From Methylomonas sp. (GTDB lineage Bacteria; Pseudomonadota; Gammaproteobacteria; Methylococcales; Methylomonadaceae), in NCBI RefSeq assembly GCF_023228165.1, contig NZ_JALOBS010000020.1, positions 1 through 64,000 on the forward strand: a DNA stretch of 64,000 bases, in the 5' to 3' direction. The notes beneath the pieces were generated by a model, which was not told the DNA's origin, searched no databases, and saw only the letters and a list, made by a program, of their open reading frames with translations. The position numbers and the translations under genes were made by a program. The stretch's first letter is position 1. Each line of letters opens with the position of its first letter. Positions 53,010-60,858 of this stretch are shown here, piece by piece.

Positions 53010-54287
53010 ATGGCAGCCGAAATTAAACCAAATATCCCAGCAATTACAAAGATAACGATTCGCGAACTTCATTGCTATTCATCGCGCGTAAATGCCGAAC
53101 GCGATAAAAAAATCTTCATTGATATTCATCCATATTATCAGCGCGCATATGAACCGTGGGATTCCAGGGCGCGAACTGCGCTAATAGAAACTATTCTTTT
53201 GGGTCGTGTGATGAATCCTATTTGGTTCATTCCCAACATTACGGCACATTCCATAGAATGCATCGATGGCATGCATAGGATTTGTAATATACTCGATTTT
53301 ATCAAAGATGATGGATTTGTACTTGGCAAATTTGTTGAATGGTCGCCATATTGCGCGCTTGCTGGCAAACGCTTCGTCGAATTGCCTGTAGAATTGCGCG
53401 AGAAGATTTGGAATTACGCATTAGTTGCGAATCATCTGGAAGAGGCATATCGCGAATCTCCTGCGCAATTGCAATATGTTTACGAACTGCTTAATGGCGC
53501 ATCAAAGCCGCTTAATTCGTATGAACTCAATCGCGTGCGATTCGCGAATTTCTATGAATTTCTCGCGGAATGCAGAAGCGATTTTCCAGCGACTTCGCCA
53601 ATTGCGCGCGGCGCAAATATTGCGCGCGGGCAATTAGATAAACGACTCGTCATCATAATTGCCGTGTATCGTGACCCTCTTCTTCGCGATTTAACGCGCC
53701 GCGAAGGTGTATTCGAAGCCTGGATTAATGCGAATCTCGCGAAAATTACGCCACAAGTCGCCGCGGAAATCAAAGAAAGTCTTATCAAAATGCGAAATTA
53801 CGCTGACGACATGCGCGAAATCGGCATATTTCGCGGCGAACAGGGCGAAAATCTCGAAGGATTGGTTGTTCATGAACATTTTCTGTATATTGTCGCCAGA
53901 TGCGCGGCGCTGATTCATAACAAAGAAAAGTTTCGGCGAATCGCGCGCGTTGATTTAGCGGCAAAGTTTCGCACGCTTCTGCAAAAACAAAATCTGTGTG
54001 TAGAATTGAAGCAGCGCGATAGAGGAATCAAATTCATTCGCGCGCTGATTCATTATATCGATGCGATAATTACTTCTTCTCTTGAGGAATTCGATACGAA
54101 GCGGTGTTTTTCTCGCGATTTGATTGCCGGCAAATTAAAGTTACAAGGCGGAATGTGTGCGATTTGCGGAATTGCGGTCGATATTGGCGATGCGGAAGGA
54201 GACCATATCGTTCCGTACTCGTCGGGCGGCATGACAACGCCTGAAAACCTACAAGTCGTTCATCGCCACTGTAATCGCGCTAAATGA
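53010..54287 (+). CDS. DUF262-like protein with C-terminal HNH nuclease
   Basis: A 425-residue protein. The N terminus matches DUF262, a ParB/sulfiredoxin-like NTP-binding module: PYYQRAYEPWD, LIETILLGRVMNPIWF and the IDGMHR loop in place of the usual DGQQR. The C terminus (about 385-425) is an HNH nuclease: CAICG, DHIVPYSSGG, ENLQVVHRHCN. The same two parts are found in bacterial GmrS/GmrD-type defence nucleases, which attack modified phage DNA. In this virus it may act on host or rival DNA, or process its own. A long helical region joins the two. The ATG at 53010 is clear. Confidence 0.8.
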   Translation: MAAEIKPNIPAITKITIRELHCYSSRVNAERDKKIFIDIHPYYQRAYEPWDSRARTALIETILLGRVMNPIWFIPNITAHSIECIDGMHRICNILDFIKDDGFVLGKFVEWSPYCALAGKRFVELPVELREKIWNYALVANHLEEAYRESPAQLQYVYELLNGASKPLNSYELNRVRFANFYEFLAECRSDFPATSPIARGANIARGQLDKRLVIIIAVYRDPLLRDLTRREGVFEAWINANLAKITPQVAAEIKESLIKMRNYADDMREIGIFRGEQGENLEGLVVHEHFLYIVARCAALIHNKEKFRRIARVDLAAKFRTLLQKQNLCVELKQRDRGIKFIRALIHYIDAIITSSLEEFDTKRCFSRDLIAGKLKLQGGMCAICGIAVDIGDAEGDHIVPYSSGGMTTPENLQVVHRHCNRAK

Positions 54288-54394
54288 GTATATGGCAAAG
54301 CTATTCTTTTTGAATCTCGTTTCTGTAAATCAGTTAAAGAGGCAGTGTAAAACAGCAATTAAACCGAGCGACATACGCTTCGGCATATAAACTC

Positions 54395-54670
54395 ATGGCA
54401 ACAATCAACTTTCCCCTCAAAGCTGAGAATCTTACTTGGATTGAAGTAGATTCGGCAACTTGTGGATTCTGCGACCAGCATTTATTCCGCACTGATTGTA
54501 TGCCAGACTTGTTCTGTAAAAACGAGAAATGCCGTCTGTATCCTTCATTCGCCGAGTGCGTTGAAGGACTATTCTACGAATATAAAAGGCATGCAGCGCA
54601 TAAGCATCTTCCGCATACGAAATATGCGGAAAGTGTGAAACGCGTTATGCCTCATAGCATTGTAGCTTGA
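54395..54670 (+). CDS. Small zinc-binding protein, copy 1
   Basis: A 91-residue protein with Cys pairs CGFCDQH (24-27 region) and FCKNEKC, followed by a helical HAAHKH segment. The layout matches the C-terminal domain of the 55479 protein (CKYCGKHL, then FCKSKLCRL), so the two are paralogues. One zinc ion is likely bound. No catalytic motif. ATATAA lies 5 nt before the ATG. The three tandem genes 54395, 54839 and 55479 share similar leaders containing T5-8GAA and TTCGT or CTCGT, and two of them also carry AAATCAGTTAAA. Confidence 0.65.
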   Translation: MATINFPLKAENLTWIEVDSATCGFCDQHLFRTDCMPDLFCKNEKCRLYPSFAECVEGLFYEYKRHAAHKHLPHTKYAESVKRVMPHSIVA

Positions 54671-54693
54671 ACGAAAGCGTTCACGAAGCTATC

Positions 54694-54740
54694 GAGCACT
54701 GCGAAGCAGCGACCCCTCCGGGGGAGCCTTCGCCGAGCTC
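54694..54740. repeat. Palindromic modules between genes
   Basis: GAGCACTGCGAAGCAGCGAC joined to CCCTCCGGGGGAGCC and TTCGCCGAGCTC, in the gap after the 54395 gene. Confidence 0.8.
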
Positions 54741-54767
54741 TGCTATTCATTAGCTAGACGTTGGTTC

Positions 54768-54777
54768 TTTTTTTGAA
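54768..54777 (+). promoter_or_regulatory. T7GAA promoter-like motif
   Basis: T7GAATTTCGT with AAATCAGTTAAA downstream, 61 nt before the ATG at 54839. Confidence 0.45.
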
Positions 54778-54838
54778 TTTCGTATTACTAAATCAGTTAA
54801 AAGCAGTGTTCAAAGCAAGGAACAGTTATAAACTCAAG

Positions 54839-55330
54839 ATGGAAAAACCTGAAGCTTGTGTGACAATTGGAGAGTCGTTAGCGAAATTGCACTCAGCAAA
54901 TTTTCGCGGGATACTACCGGGAGAATATCAGATATTTCGCCAATGCTCGCATTGTGATTGCGGAATTCAATCCCGCGAAGGTGCGGAGAAATGGTGCCTG
55001 CACCATAAAGGGGATTGCATGATTCTCTCGCTTTTGGATGTTAATCCGAAAGATAACACGCTGATTGATATGCGCAAACGCCTCATGGAAGGCAGGAAAT
55101 GGATTTCCCGCGATTTACTCGAAAAGTTTGGTTTCTATGAAGCTGAAGCCATATCGAATCCAGCCGGAACGTGGAGGAACGTCGTTAGGCGTGTTTTGAG
55201 ACATGCGAAGATTCCACCCCAGGGTTTCGTTGTTGATAAGAAAAATGAGGTTGGTGAAGCAGTAACAACTCGTGAGACTCTCGGCAAAGCCCCAACGCGT
55301 CCTTCGGAAAGATTGGCGTGGCATTGTTAA
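54839..55330 (+). CDS. Small zinc-binding protein, copy 2 (diverged)
   Basis: A 163-residue protein. Residues about 36-65 hold CSHCDCG...KWCLHHKGDC, a Cys/His cluster for one or two zinc ions, and a helical part follows (MRKRLMEGRKWISRDLLEKF). It is only distantly like its neighbours 54395 and 55479, sharing gene position, leader type and a zinc cluster. The ATG at 54839 is used because the longer frame begins at a TTG (54761) in the promoter-like tract. Unknown function. Confidence 0.65.
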   Translation: MEKPEACVTIGESLAKLHSANFRGILPGEYQIFRQCSHCDCGIQSREGAEKWCLHHKGDCMILSLLDVNPKDNTLIDMRKRLMEGRKWISRDLLEKFGFYEAEAISNPAGTWRNVVRRVLRHAKIPPQGFVVDKKNEVGEAVTTRETLGKAPTRPSERLAWHC

Positions 55331-55478
55331 ATAAGAAGAATTCGTGCATTTTGCCGAATACTGTTGGAATGAACTGTTATCTTTTTTTTGAAACTCGTTT
55401 TGATAGATTATCATAACACATATAAATTCATTCAACGCGTGTTTAGCAAGGCTAAATACAAGCATTTAAACTCAACAA

Positions 55479-56042
55479 ATGGACTCTTCTTCGAAATATG
55501 TAAAGCACGCGCCCACACAGGGTCATCATTATATGCGCGTTCCGCGCGAAGAATTAAAACCTCATGCGCCTCGCGCTGAATTTGTTCCGCGCGTTTCGCA
55601 GGATTTTCGCGAACCATCGCATGAAACCCGCCCTCCGCGCGTTCCGCAAGACATTCGTTCTGCTCCGCGCACTTTGATGGTCAAAGATTCGCCAATTCTT
55701 CTTCCTTCGCGCAAATGTCGCTCAGTCTCCACTGAGTACGCCGAATGTGCGATAATTACGCAAGATGAAAATCCTCAAGATTGGTTTAAAATTGACCGCC
55801 GCTGCAAATACTGCGGAAAGCATCTGCAGTGTTATCCAGGCACAACAAATGCATTCTGCAAGTCCAAACTATGTAGGCTAACTGAAGCGCTGCACGTTCT
55901 TCCAACAGACGAGACGTTCATTTTCGAATGTTGGATGTATATCCAAAGTGTCGAGCATGGCGACGATTGCGAATTGGATCTCAATTCACAAGTGCCCAGC
56001 ACGTGCGATGAAGATAAAGAAGATGAACTCATCGACGAGTAA
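55479..56042 (+). CDS. Small zinc-binding protein, copy 3
   Basis: A 187-residue protein. The first 85 residues are Arg/Pro-rich with repeats (REELKPHAPR, VPRVSQDFREP, RVPQDIRSAP), likely disordered. Residues about 108-165 form the zinc domain shared with 54395 (CKYCGKHLQCYPG, FCKSKLCRLTEAL), and the end is acidic (DEDKEDELIDE). T8GAAACTCG at 55382-55392 is 86 nt upstream of the ATG. It may be a nucleic-acid- or capsid-associated protein; this is inference only. Confidence 0.65.
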   Translation: MDSSSKYVKHAPTQGHHYMRVPREELKPHAPRAEFVPRVSQDFREPSHETRPPRVPQDIRSAPRTLMVKDSPILLPSRKCRSVSTEYAECAIITQDENPQDWFKIDRRCKYCGKHLQCYPGTTNAFCKSKLCRLTEALHVLPTDETFIFECWMYIQSVEHGDDCELDLNSQVPSTCDEDKEDELIDE

Positions 56043-56121
56043 CTCTTCAGCATCTCTGCGGTGCAACAAATCGATACTGAAGCGAAAAGAAAATGCAAAA
56101 ACTGATTTTATTTTTTTCGCC

Positions 56122-56129
56122 AATATATA
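56122..56129 (+). promoter_or_regulatory. TATATA box
   Basis: AATATATA, about 10 nt before the ATG at 56140. Confidence 0.5.
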
Positions 56130-56139
56130 ACGAAGGAAA

Positions 56140-56478
56140 ATGAATAAGATTGTGATTATTATTATTGTGGTTCTTCTCTTGATTCTTCTCCTTGGCGGAG
56201 GAATTTGGTTCTTGATGAGCGGCTCAAAGAAAATCACATGGAAGAAATCGCGTTTCGGCTGGATTGTCGGCACCGATGAAAAAGGCGTTCGCCGTTGCTA
56301 TGCCGCGGATAAAACGAATTGTAATGGCTCGGCGGCAGCGTTCCCGCTTTCCGTTAATGCCGCAGCGTTAAATGATGACTCACCGGCACTCGTTTGCGGT
56401 GCGGATCACTTGGCGAAATGGGGAAATACGGGGATTACGAAGCCCAATCATTGGTGTAATCCGGATGTGTCGTTATAA
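56140..56478 (+). CDS. Membrane-anchored small protein, tandem copy 1
   Basis: A 112-residue protein with an N-terminal transmembrane segment (IVIIIIVVLLLILLLGGG) and a soluble domain: KITWKKSRFGWIVGTDEKGV, then RRCYAADKTNC and LVCGADHLAKWG, ending HWCNP. Four cysteines suggest two disulfides. It is duplicated directly downstream (56548). A TATATA box and a very short leader suggest late expression. Probably a virion membrane protein; family not recognised. Confidence 0.75.
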   Translation: MNKIVIIIIVVLLLILLLGGGIWFLMSGSKKITWKKSRFGWIVGTDEKGVRRCYAADKTNCNGSAAAFPLSVNAAALNDDSPALVCGADHLAKWGNTGITKPNHWCNPDVSL

Positions 56479-56523
56479 ATCGCACGAGATTTTTCCTTTG
56501 CGAAGAAATTTCTTTTTTGTCAC

Positions 56524-56531
56524 AATATATA
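56524..56531 (+). promoter_or_regulatory. TATATA box
   Basis: AATATATA, about 16 nt before the ATG at 56548. Confidence 0.5.
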
Positions 56532-56547
56532 GTCGCAGTTCAAAAGA

Positions 56548-56883
56548 ATGAATAAGATTGTTATCATCATTGTCGTGATTATTCTCTTGATTCTTCTCCT
56601 CGGCGGAGGATATTGGTTCTTGAAGAGTAGTTCGCCAAAAATCACATGGAAGAAATCAGAAAAGGGCATTATTATCGGCACCGATGAAAAAGGCGTTCGC
56701 CGTTGCTATGCCCCAGATAAAATGAATTGCGAAGGATGGGGTGGCGGGTTGTCGACACTCGATATTTCGAAATTCAACGATGAAACGCCGGCGCTTGTTT
56801 GTGGCGCAGACCATGCCGCGAAATGGGGCGGTACGGGATTCGACGATGAAGGTCATTGGTGCAATCTTAATACTGTTATGTAA
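56548..56883 (+). CDS. Membrane-anchored small protein, tandem copy 2
   Basis: A 111-residue paralogue of 56140. The N-terminal 18-residue hydrophobic anchor and the GTDEKGVRRCY and ALVCGADHAAKWG blocks are kept, as are all four cysteines, while the middle (STLDISKFNDET) differs. It has its own TATATA box. Duplicated small membrane proteins may have separate partners or simply raise dosage. Confidence 0.75.
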   Translation: MNKIVIIIVVIILLILLLGGGYWFLKSSSPKITWKKSEKGIIIGTDEKGVRRCYAPDKMNCEGWGGGLSTLDISKFNDETPALVCGADHAAKWGGTGFDDEGHWCNLNTVM

Positions 56884-56954
56884 AAGATTTTATCGTGAGG
56901 AGATTATTTTTTTCGAAAAAAATAAACACGCTAACATACTCGCAAATTCTTTTT

Positions 56955-58172
56955 TTATATATGCGTGAATATTGCCTCGGTGGTTGCCTGCTGCGTTGAG
57001 CGAGTAAATCGCAGTGAGAATGCGATTCGGTTTTTCGCAATAACGCAAGTGAATGCCTCTCCAACAACTGGAGGCGGCGCTAAACCTGTCACATCGACAT
57101 TTACTCGAAAAGAGAGTGGTAAAAAGAGATATTTATCGACTTTATATCCACCAGGGCGCGTCAAAAGAGTTGTCAGCGGTGATGCAGCGACCAATTCGAA
57201 TATCACGTCTACGGTTATGCCAGAAGTATATGGGATAATCGCCAAGAGTGATTGCATATCCAACACATTAAACCAAGTATAGCGATTATCAAGCATATCA
57301 ATGCCGCCATATGTGCATGCGATTCGCGCCGGCGGAATCGCCAAACGCGCGATATCATTTCTGAGCAATGGATCCGGATACCAAAGTTGGAAAGATAAAT
57401 CATCGAGCATTGCGGTAGGCTGTGGAAGCAAAAATGTATCGCGCAATGGGCGAAGTGTAATTATTTCGTCATCCAGATTATCCACGACGAATTCGAATTG
57501 CGCATAGACAACTGCACCGCTCTGCATTTTTAGCTGCATTGAGCCCTGATTATTGGAAATCTTTATGAACTGCAGATAGACGCGTTTTGCTGCCAATGGG
57601 TCAGTTCCCAACTCAAAATTTGCACCATATTGAGCAACATTGAATACCTTCGGAATAGAAAACTCTTTAATATTGATGGCGATTATGCGGTCGAGCTGAA
57701 AACTCAAGCCACTCAATACACTACCCGTATAAACTGTGCAACTGCCATCTGGCAATCCAGAAAATATATTCAAAGAAAATAAATCGAAATTGACTAAAAT
57801 ATCTTCTGTTCCTGAACCTGGAGTAAGAGTTACTGCGGGAAGATGAATTGTGATATTATTTTCATCATGTGGAACTGGAGGCGGTGCCATCGGCTCATCA
57901 CTGCCGGCGTCTTTAATTATTTCATCTTTGGCGACAATTCCGGCTAAATATTGATGCATATCTACAGCGAGAACTGGTGACTGTTTGCGCGCTTCGCCGC
58001 CTTTTTTTACACCACCAGTCGCCGGAAGTGCAACATTACGCTGCATTATTTCGCGCCGTTGTTGGCGCTGTAAATCAACGATATTTTGCGCAGCACGAGC
58101 AGAACCTGGTGGTGGCAATGCGCAATAATTTGCTTTTGCTGTTCTCGATTCTAATCCGCTCGGGCGAATCAT
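56955..58172 (-). CDS. Probable virion protein (beta-rich)
   Basis: A 405-residue protein. Residues 1-105 are Pro/Arg-rich and disordered. The remainder is beta-rich: VNFDLFSLNIFSGLPDG, the block IIAINIKEFSIPKVFNVAQY, VVYAQFEFVVDNLDDEIITL, and a C-terminal repeat-like strand region. The IxSIPxVxN-type block also occurs in the neighbouring 58442 protein (VLPRSIPNVINCG), and similar blocks are seen in minor capsid or spike proteins of giant viruses. A TATATA box (58181-58188) precedes the ATG at 58172, fitting late expression. Exact role unknown. Confidence 0.65.
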   Translation of the reverse strand: MIRPSGLESRTAKANYCALPPPGSARAAQNIVDLQRQQRREIMQRNVALPATGGVKKGGEARKQSPVLAVDMHQYLAGIVAKDEIIKDAGSDEPMAPPPVPHDENNITIHLPAVTLTPGSGTEDILVNFDLFSLNIFSGLPDGSCTVYTGSVLSGLSFQLDRIIAINIKEFSIPKVFNVAQYGANFELGTDPLAAKRVYLQFIKISNNQGSMQLKMQSGAVVYAQFEFVVDNLDDEIITLRPLRDTFLLPQPTAMLDDLSFQLWYPDPLLRNDIARLAIPPARIACTYGGIDMLDNRYTWFNVLDMQSLLAIIPYTSGITVDVIFELVAASPLTTLLTRPGGYKVDKYLFLPLSFRVNVDVTGLAPPPVVGEAFTCVIAKNRIAFSLRFTRSTQQATTEAIFTHI

Positions 58173-58180
58173 CGCGGTAT

Positions 58181-58188
58181 TCTATATA
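58181..58188 (-). promoter_or_regulatory. TATATA box
   Basis: TATATAGA on the minus strand, 8 nt before the ATG at 58172. Confidence 0.45.
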
Positions 58189-58227
58189 TTGATTAATTGC
58201 CCAAAAAAAGTGTATAATTCGCAATCG

Positions 58228-58404
58228 TCATGAATTTCCTGCGCAATGAATCGCGGATTTATCACCTTGTGGTTCAGCTTTTACAATATGCGAATACTGC
58301 GCAGCATCCCGGCTATTCGGCGGCTTATCTATTTTCGCAGCGAATTTCTGCGTGAATGATATCGGCGGATGCGTCGGAGTGTCATCACTATTTTTTGTTG
58401 CCAT
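58228..58404 (-). CDS. Small 58-residue protein
   Basis: A short frame on the minus strand from an ATG at 58404 (MATKNSDDTPTHPPISFTQK, then FAAKIDKPPNSRDAAQYSH) to a TGA at 58228-58230, with AATATA touching the start codon as in other late-type genes. It is hydrophilic, with no membrane segment and one cysteine near the end. It fills an otherwise empty gap between two probable virion genes on the same strand, so a small virion protein is plausible. Family unknown. Confidence 0.6.
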   Translation of the reverse strand: MATKNSDDTPTHPPISFTQKFAAKIDKPPNSRDAAQYSHIVKAEPQGDKSAIHCAGNS

Positions 58405-58441
58405 TATATTAATTATCCATGAAATACGTTCAGTGTCTTTT

Positions 58442-59620
58442 TTATCGTATTAACTCTATCTCGACAACTGCATCACCAAGCGAGAAAAGCGCATTATTTC
58501 CTCTTGCGTTAATAAATGTAAAACTGAGAGCCGGAACTGTAGGCTGAACCAAACATTCCACTGCAGTCGCGGCAACTCCACCCGAAGGATAAATATAATC
58601 GCTCGTTGAAATCGCGCTGGAACTCACCGGAATTGTAACGAGCGTATTATCACTTGCGCTATTTTCGAGCCGAAGACGCCCTAATCCTGTTATTTGGAGA
58701 TTAATAACTTGTCCTTGTGTATCAAGATGAGATGGCACATCCGCAGTAACTGTGGCATCTGCGATAAATGTTTGCGTAGCGCTAAATCCCAGTGTGTATG
58801 CAATATCTGATTGCGAGAAATCGATTCCGAGCTGTCCTATTGCGGCTAATTTTGTAGAATCGATTGTCAAATATACTTCTTGTGTTGCCAAATTCTTCGC
58901 GAGACTGAATCCAGGGTCAGTGCTATCAGCCCACCAGCCTAATGAGTCCGCTACATAATTTATTGCCGCGTTTATATATGCCGGGCTATATGTTCCGCTC
59001 GTTAGTGCGATCGCCTGCCACGCAACACCGCCATTATTCGAAATGCGAATTACGGTGTTATTGAATGTCGAATCAAGATAAACGCCCCAAGAGTTCAATA
59101 ATGCCGCCGAGTCGCCTGTAAACGCGCCATCAACGATGAATGATAATACCACCGTGAATCCCAGTGTTGTATGAATATCGCTCACAGCTAAATCGAGTCC
59201 CAATTGCCCTGGCGCGGCTAATTTTGTAGAATCAAGTGTGATAGTTATTCTTCGCGTTATTCCATTTAGCGTCATTGAAAATCCAGGGAATAATGGATTT
59301 GCCCACCATGCAAGTGCGGCAGCTTCTGCATTTATAGCTGCGATTAACAAAGAATAATTTGTAACTTCTGCGCTCATGGTAAGTGTCGTCCATCCAACGC
59401 CACCATTATTCGAAATGCGAATTGTGCGGTTATTGAGTGTTCCGCAATTAATGACATTCGGAATTGAACGCGGCAAAACGCATTTCAACACTCGCACGCG
59501 CATCGGCTGCTTTGATTCGCCAAAGATAATCGGCGATGCAAATGTAAGCGTGCCATCTCTCACGCCAAGTGTTGCCTGAGTGCTGCGATATTCGAGGATT
59601 ATACTATCAATTGTTGACAT
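58442..59620 (-). CDS. Probable virion surface protein with internal duplication
   Basis: A 392-residue beta-rich protein. After the N-terminal block MRVRVLKCVLPRSIPNVINC it contains two copies of a domain of about 115 residues: IRISNNGGVGWTTL...ITLDSTKLAAPGQLGLDL (about 65-175) and IRISNNGGVAWQAI...LTIDSTKLAAIGQLGIDF (about 187-297). A C-terminal domain ends SFTFINARGNNALFSLGDAV. Tandem beta domains of this kind suit a fibre, penton or other outer capsid component. The TATATA box at 59631-59638 suggests late expression. The host-binding role is inference. Confidence 0.65.
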   Translation of the reverse strand: MSTIDSIILEYRSTQATLGVRDGTLTFASPIIFGESKQPMRVRVLKCVLPRSIPNVINCGTLNNRTIRISNNGGVGWTTLTMSAEVTNYSLLIAAINAEAAALAWWANPLFPGFSMTLNGITRRITITLDSTKLAAPGQLGLDLAVSDIHTTLGFTVVLSFIVDGAFTGDSAALLNSWGVYLDSTFNNTVIRISNNGGVAWQAIALTSGTYSPAYINAAINYVADSLGWWADSTDPGFSLAKNLATQEVYLTIDSTKLAAIGQLGIDFSQSDIAYTLGFSATQTFIADATVTADVPSHLDTQGQVINLQITGLGRLRLENSASDNTLVTIPVSSSAISTSDYIYPSGGVAATAVECLVQPTVPALSFTFINARGNNALFSLGDAVVEIELIR

Positions 59621-59630
59621 TTATCCGCGT

Positions 59631-59638
59631 TATATAAT
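59631..59638 (-). promoter_or_regulatory. TATATA box
   Basis: TTATATAA-type box on the minus strand, about 11 nt before the ATG at 59620. Confidence 0.45.
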
Positions 59639-59734
59639 TCTACAGCTGCTTTTTTTTGAAATTAACAGTTGACGAGCGATTTCTTACGAGGATTCCCACA
59701 ATTAATTTTCTTTTCAAAAAAAGCGACACATAAC

Positions 59735-59741
59735 ATATATA
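59735..59741 (+). promoter_or_regulatory. TATATA box
   Basis: ATATATA, about 40 nt before the ATG at 59782. Confidence 0.35.
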
Positions 59742-59781
59742 CGGCATTTCAGAGCATTGTGTGTATCATCAATCAAGAAAA

Positions 59782-60795
59782 ATGCAGTCAATCTCCGTTG
59801 TTTTATTCGCGCTCATCATAGCATGCGCCGCAACGCATCTTCACCATCCGCCGCTGGAAATGCTCAATTTCACGCTGAATGGGCATCAAGAATGGATTCA
59901 GTTGTATCATGTGTACAAACATCCAACCGACCCAATTTTCATTCTGATTTCTGGCTCCGGCTCTGATTATCGCCCGATTATCATGTCGCCAGATGGAGTT
60001 CTTCTTTCGGATTATCTCGCAATGAATGGCATACAATTTTACGCGCCTCTTTTCCGCGGAATGAGTTCTGAATCATCGCCGCTAAATGGCTCTCTCTTCG
60101 GAATTGAGAGCATGACTAATGATACAGAAATCGCAGTCGACCACATTTTGCAAATGAATCCGCATGCGCCCGGCGTTGTGATGTTCGGCGATTCTCTCGG
60201 CGGCGACGTTGTAATCCGCTATAATTCGCGCCACGGCGTTAAACGCACTCTCGGGATGCGCAACAAATTGTGTGGAACAATCGCGCAGGGCGGTCCTTAT
60301 TCATCGCTTGCACTTTCATTCATGCCAATGTTGGAACAAATGGCATCTTTTCCGGTTGACAATCTACCAGTTCCGCTGCTTTTTCTTAACGACACGCTCG
60401 CACTTGATTCATTTGCGGAACTCGAGAATGAGATGACAAATTACGACCTGGAATTCAACTCAGAACTCAAGCATGAAATGTACGAGCATACTTTCCTTGT
60501 TCCGATTGGACCATTCAAGGTTGATTTCTCGAATTTCTCGCGCATCATGTATGATTGGGAACACACTGATGTCGATGTGCCAATGCTCGTCATGAATGGT
60601 TACGATGAAAAAGTTATTGATTTGCCATCGACAATCGACGGTTTTGCAGCAATGCCAAGCGCAGATAAGGAAATGATTATCTGGGGCAATGGCGGGCATA
60701 TGGTGTTCTGGGAATTGGCAATCTATGAGAAATTCCGCACGGTGCTCATAAATCGCGCAAAGAGAATGATTTCTCTTTGCACTTATGAGGTATGA
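59782..60795 (+). CDS. Secreted alpha/beta hydrolase (lipase/esterase-like)
   Basis: A 337-residue protein. The N terminus MQSISVVLFALIIACAA is a signal peptide. The fold shows an oxyanion-type ILISGSGSDYR strand, the nucleophile elbow MFGDSLGGD (GxSxG; Ser about 137), an acid candidate in MNGYDEKVID and a histidine in GNGGHMVFW. That is the Ser-Asp-His triad of alpha/beta hydrolases, likely an esterase or lipase in the secretory pathway or virion membrane. Several N-glycosylation-type sites (NFT, NGS, NDT) are visible. The ATG at 59782 is preferred over a GTG at 59761. Confidence 0.8.
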   Translation: MQSISVVLFALIIACAATHLHHPPLEMLNFTLNGHQEWIQLYHVYKHPTDPIFILISGSGSDYRPIIMSPDGVLLSDYLAMNGIQFYAPLFRGMSSESSPLNGSLFGIESMTNDTEIAVDHILQMNPHAPGVVMFGDSLGGDVVIRYNSRHGVKRTLGMRNKLCGTIAQGGPYSSLALSFMPMLEQMASFPVDNLPVPLLFLNDTLALDSFAELENEMTNYDLEFNSELKHEMYEHTFLVPIGPFKVDFSNFSRIMYDWEHTDVDVPMLVMNGYDEKVIDLPSTIDGFAAMPSADKEMIIWGNGGHMVFWELAIYEKFRTVLINRAKRMISLCTYEV

Positions 60796-60858
60796 AGATG
60801 CAAAAGTAGCAAAAAAGAAGGTGTTTAGTGGAAATTGAAGATTTTATTTTTTTGCACC

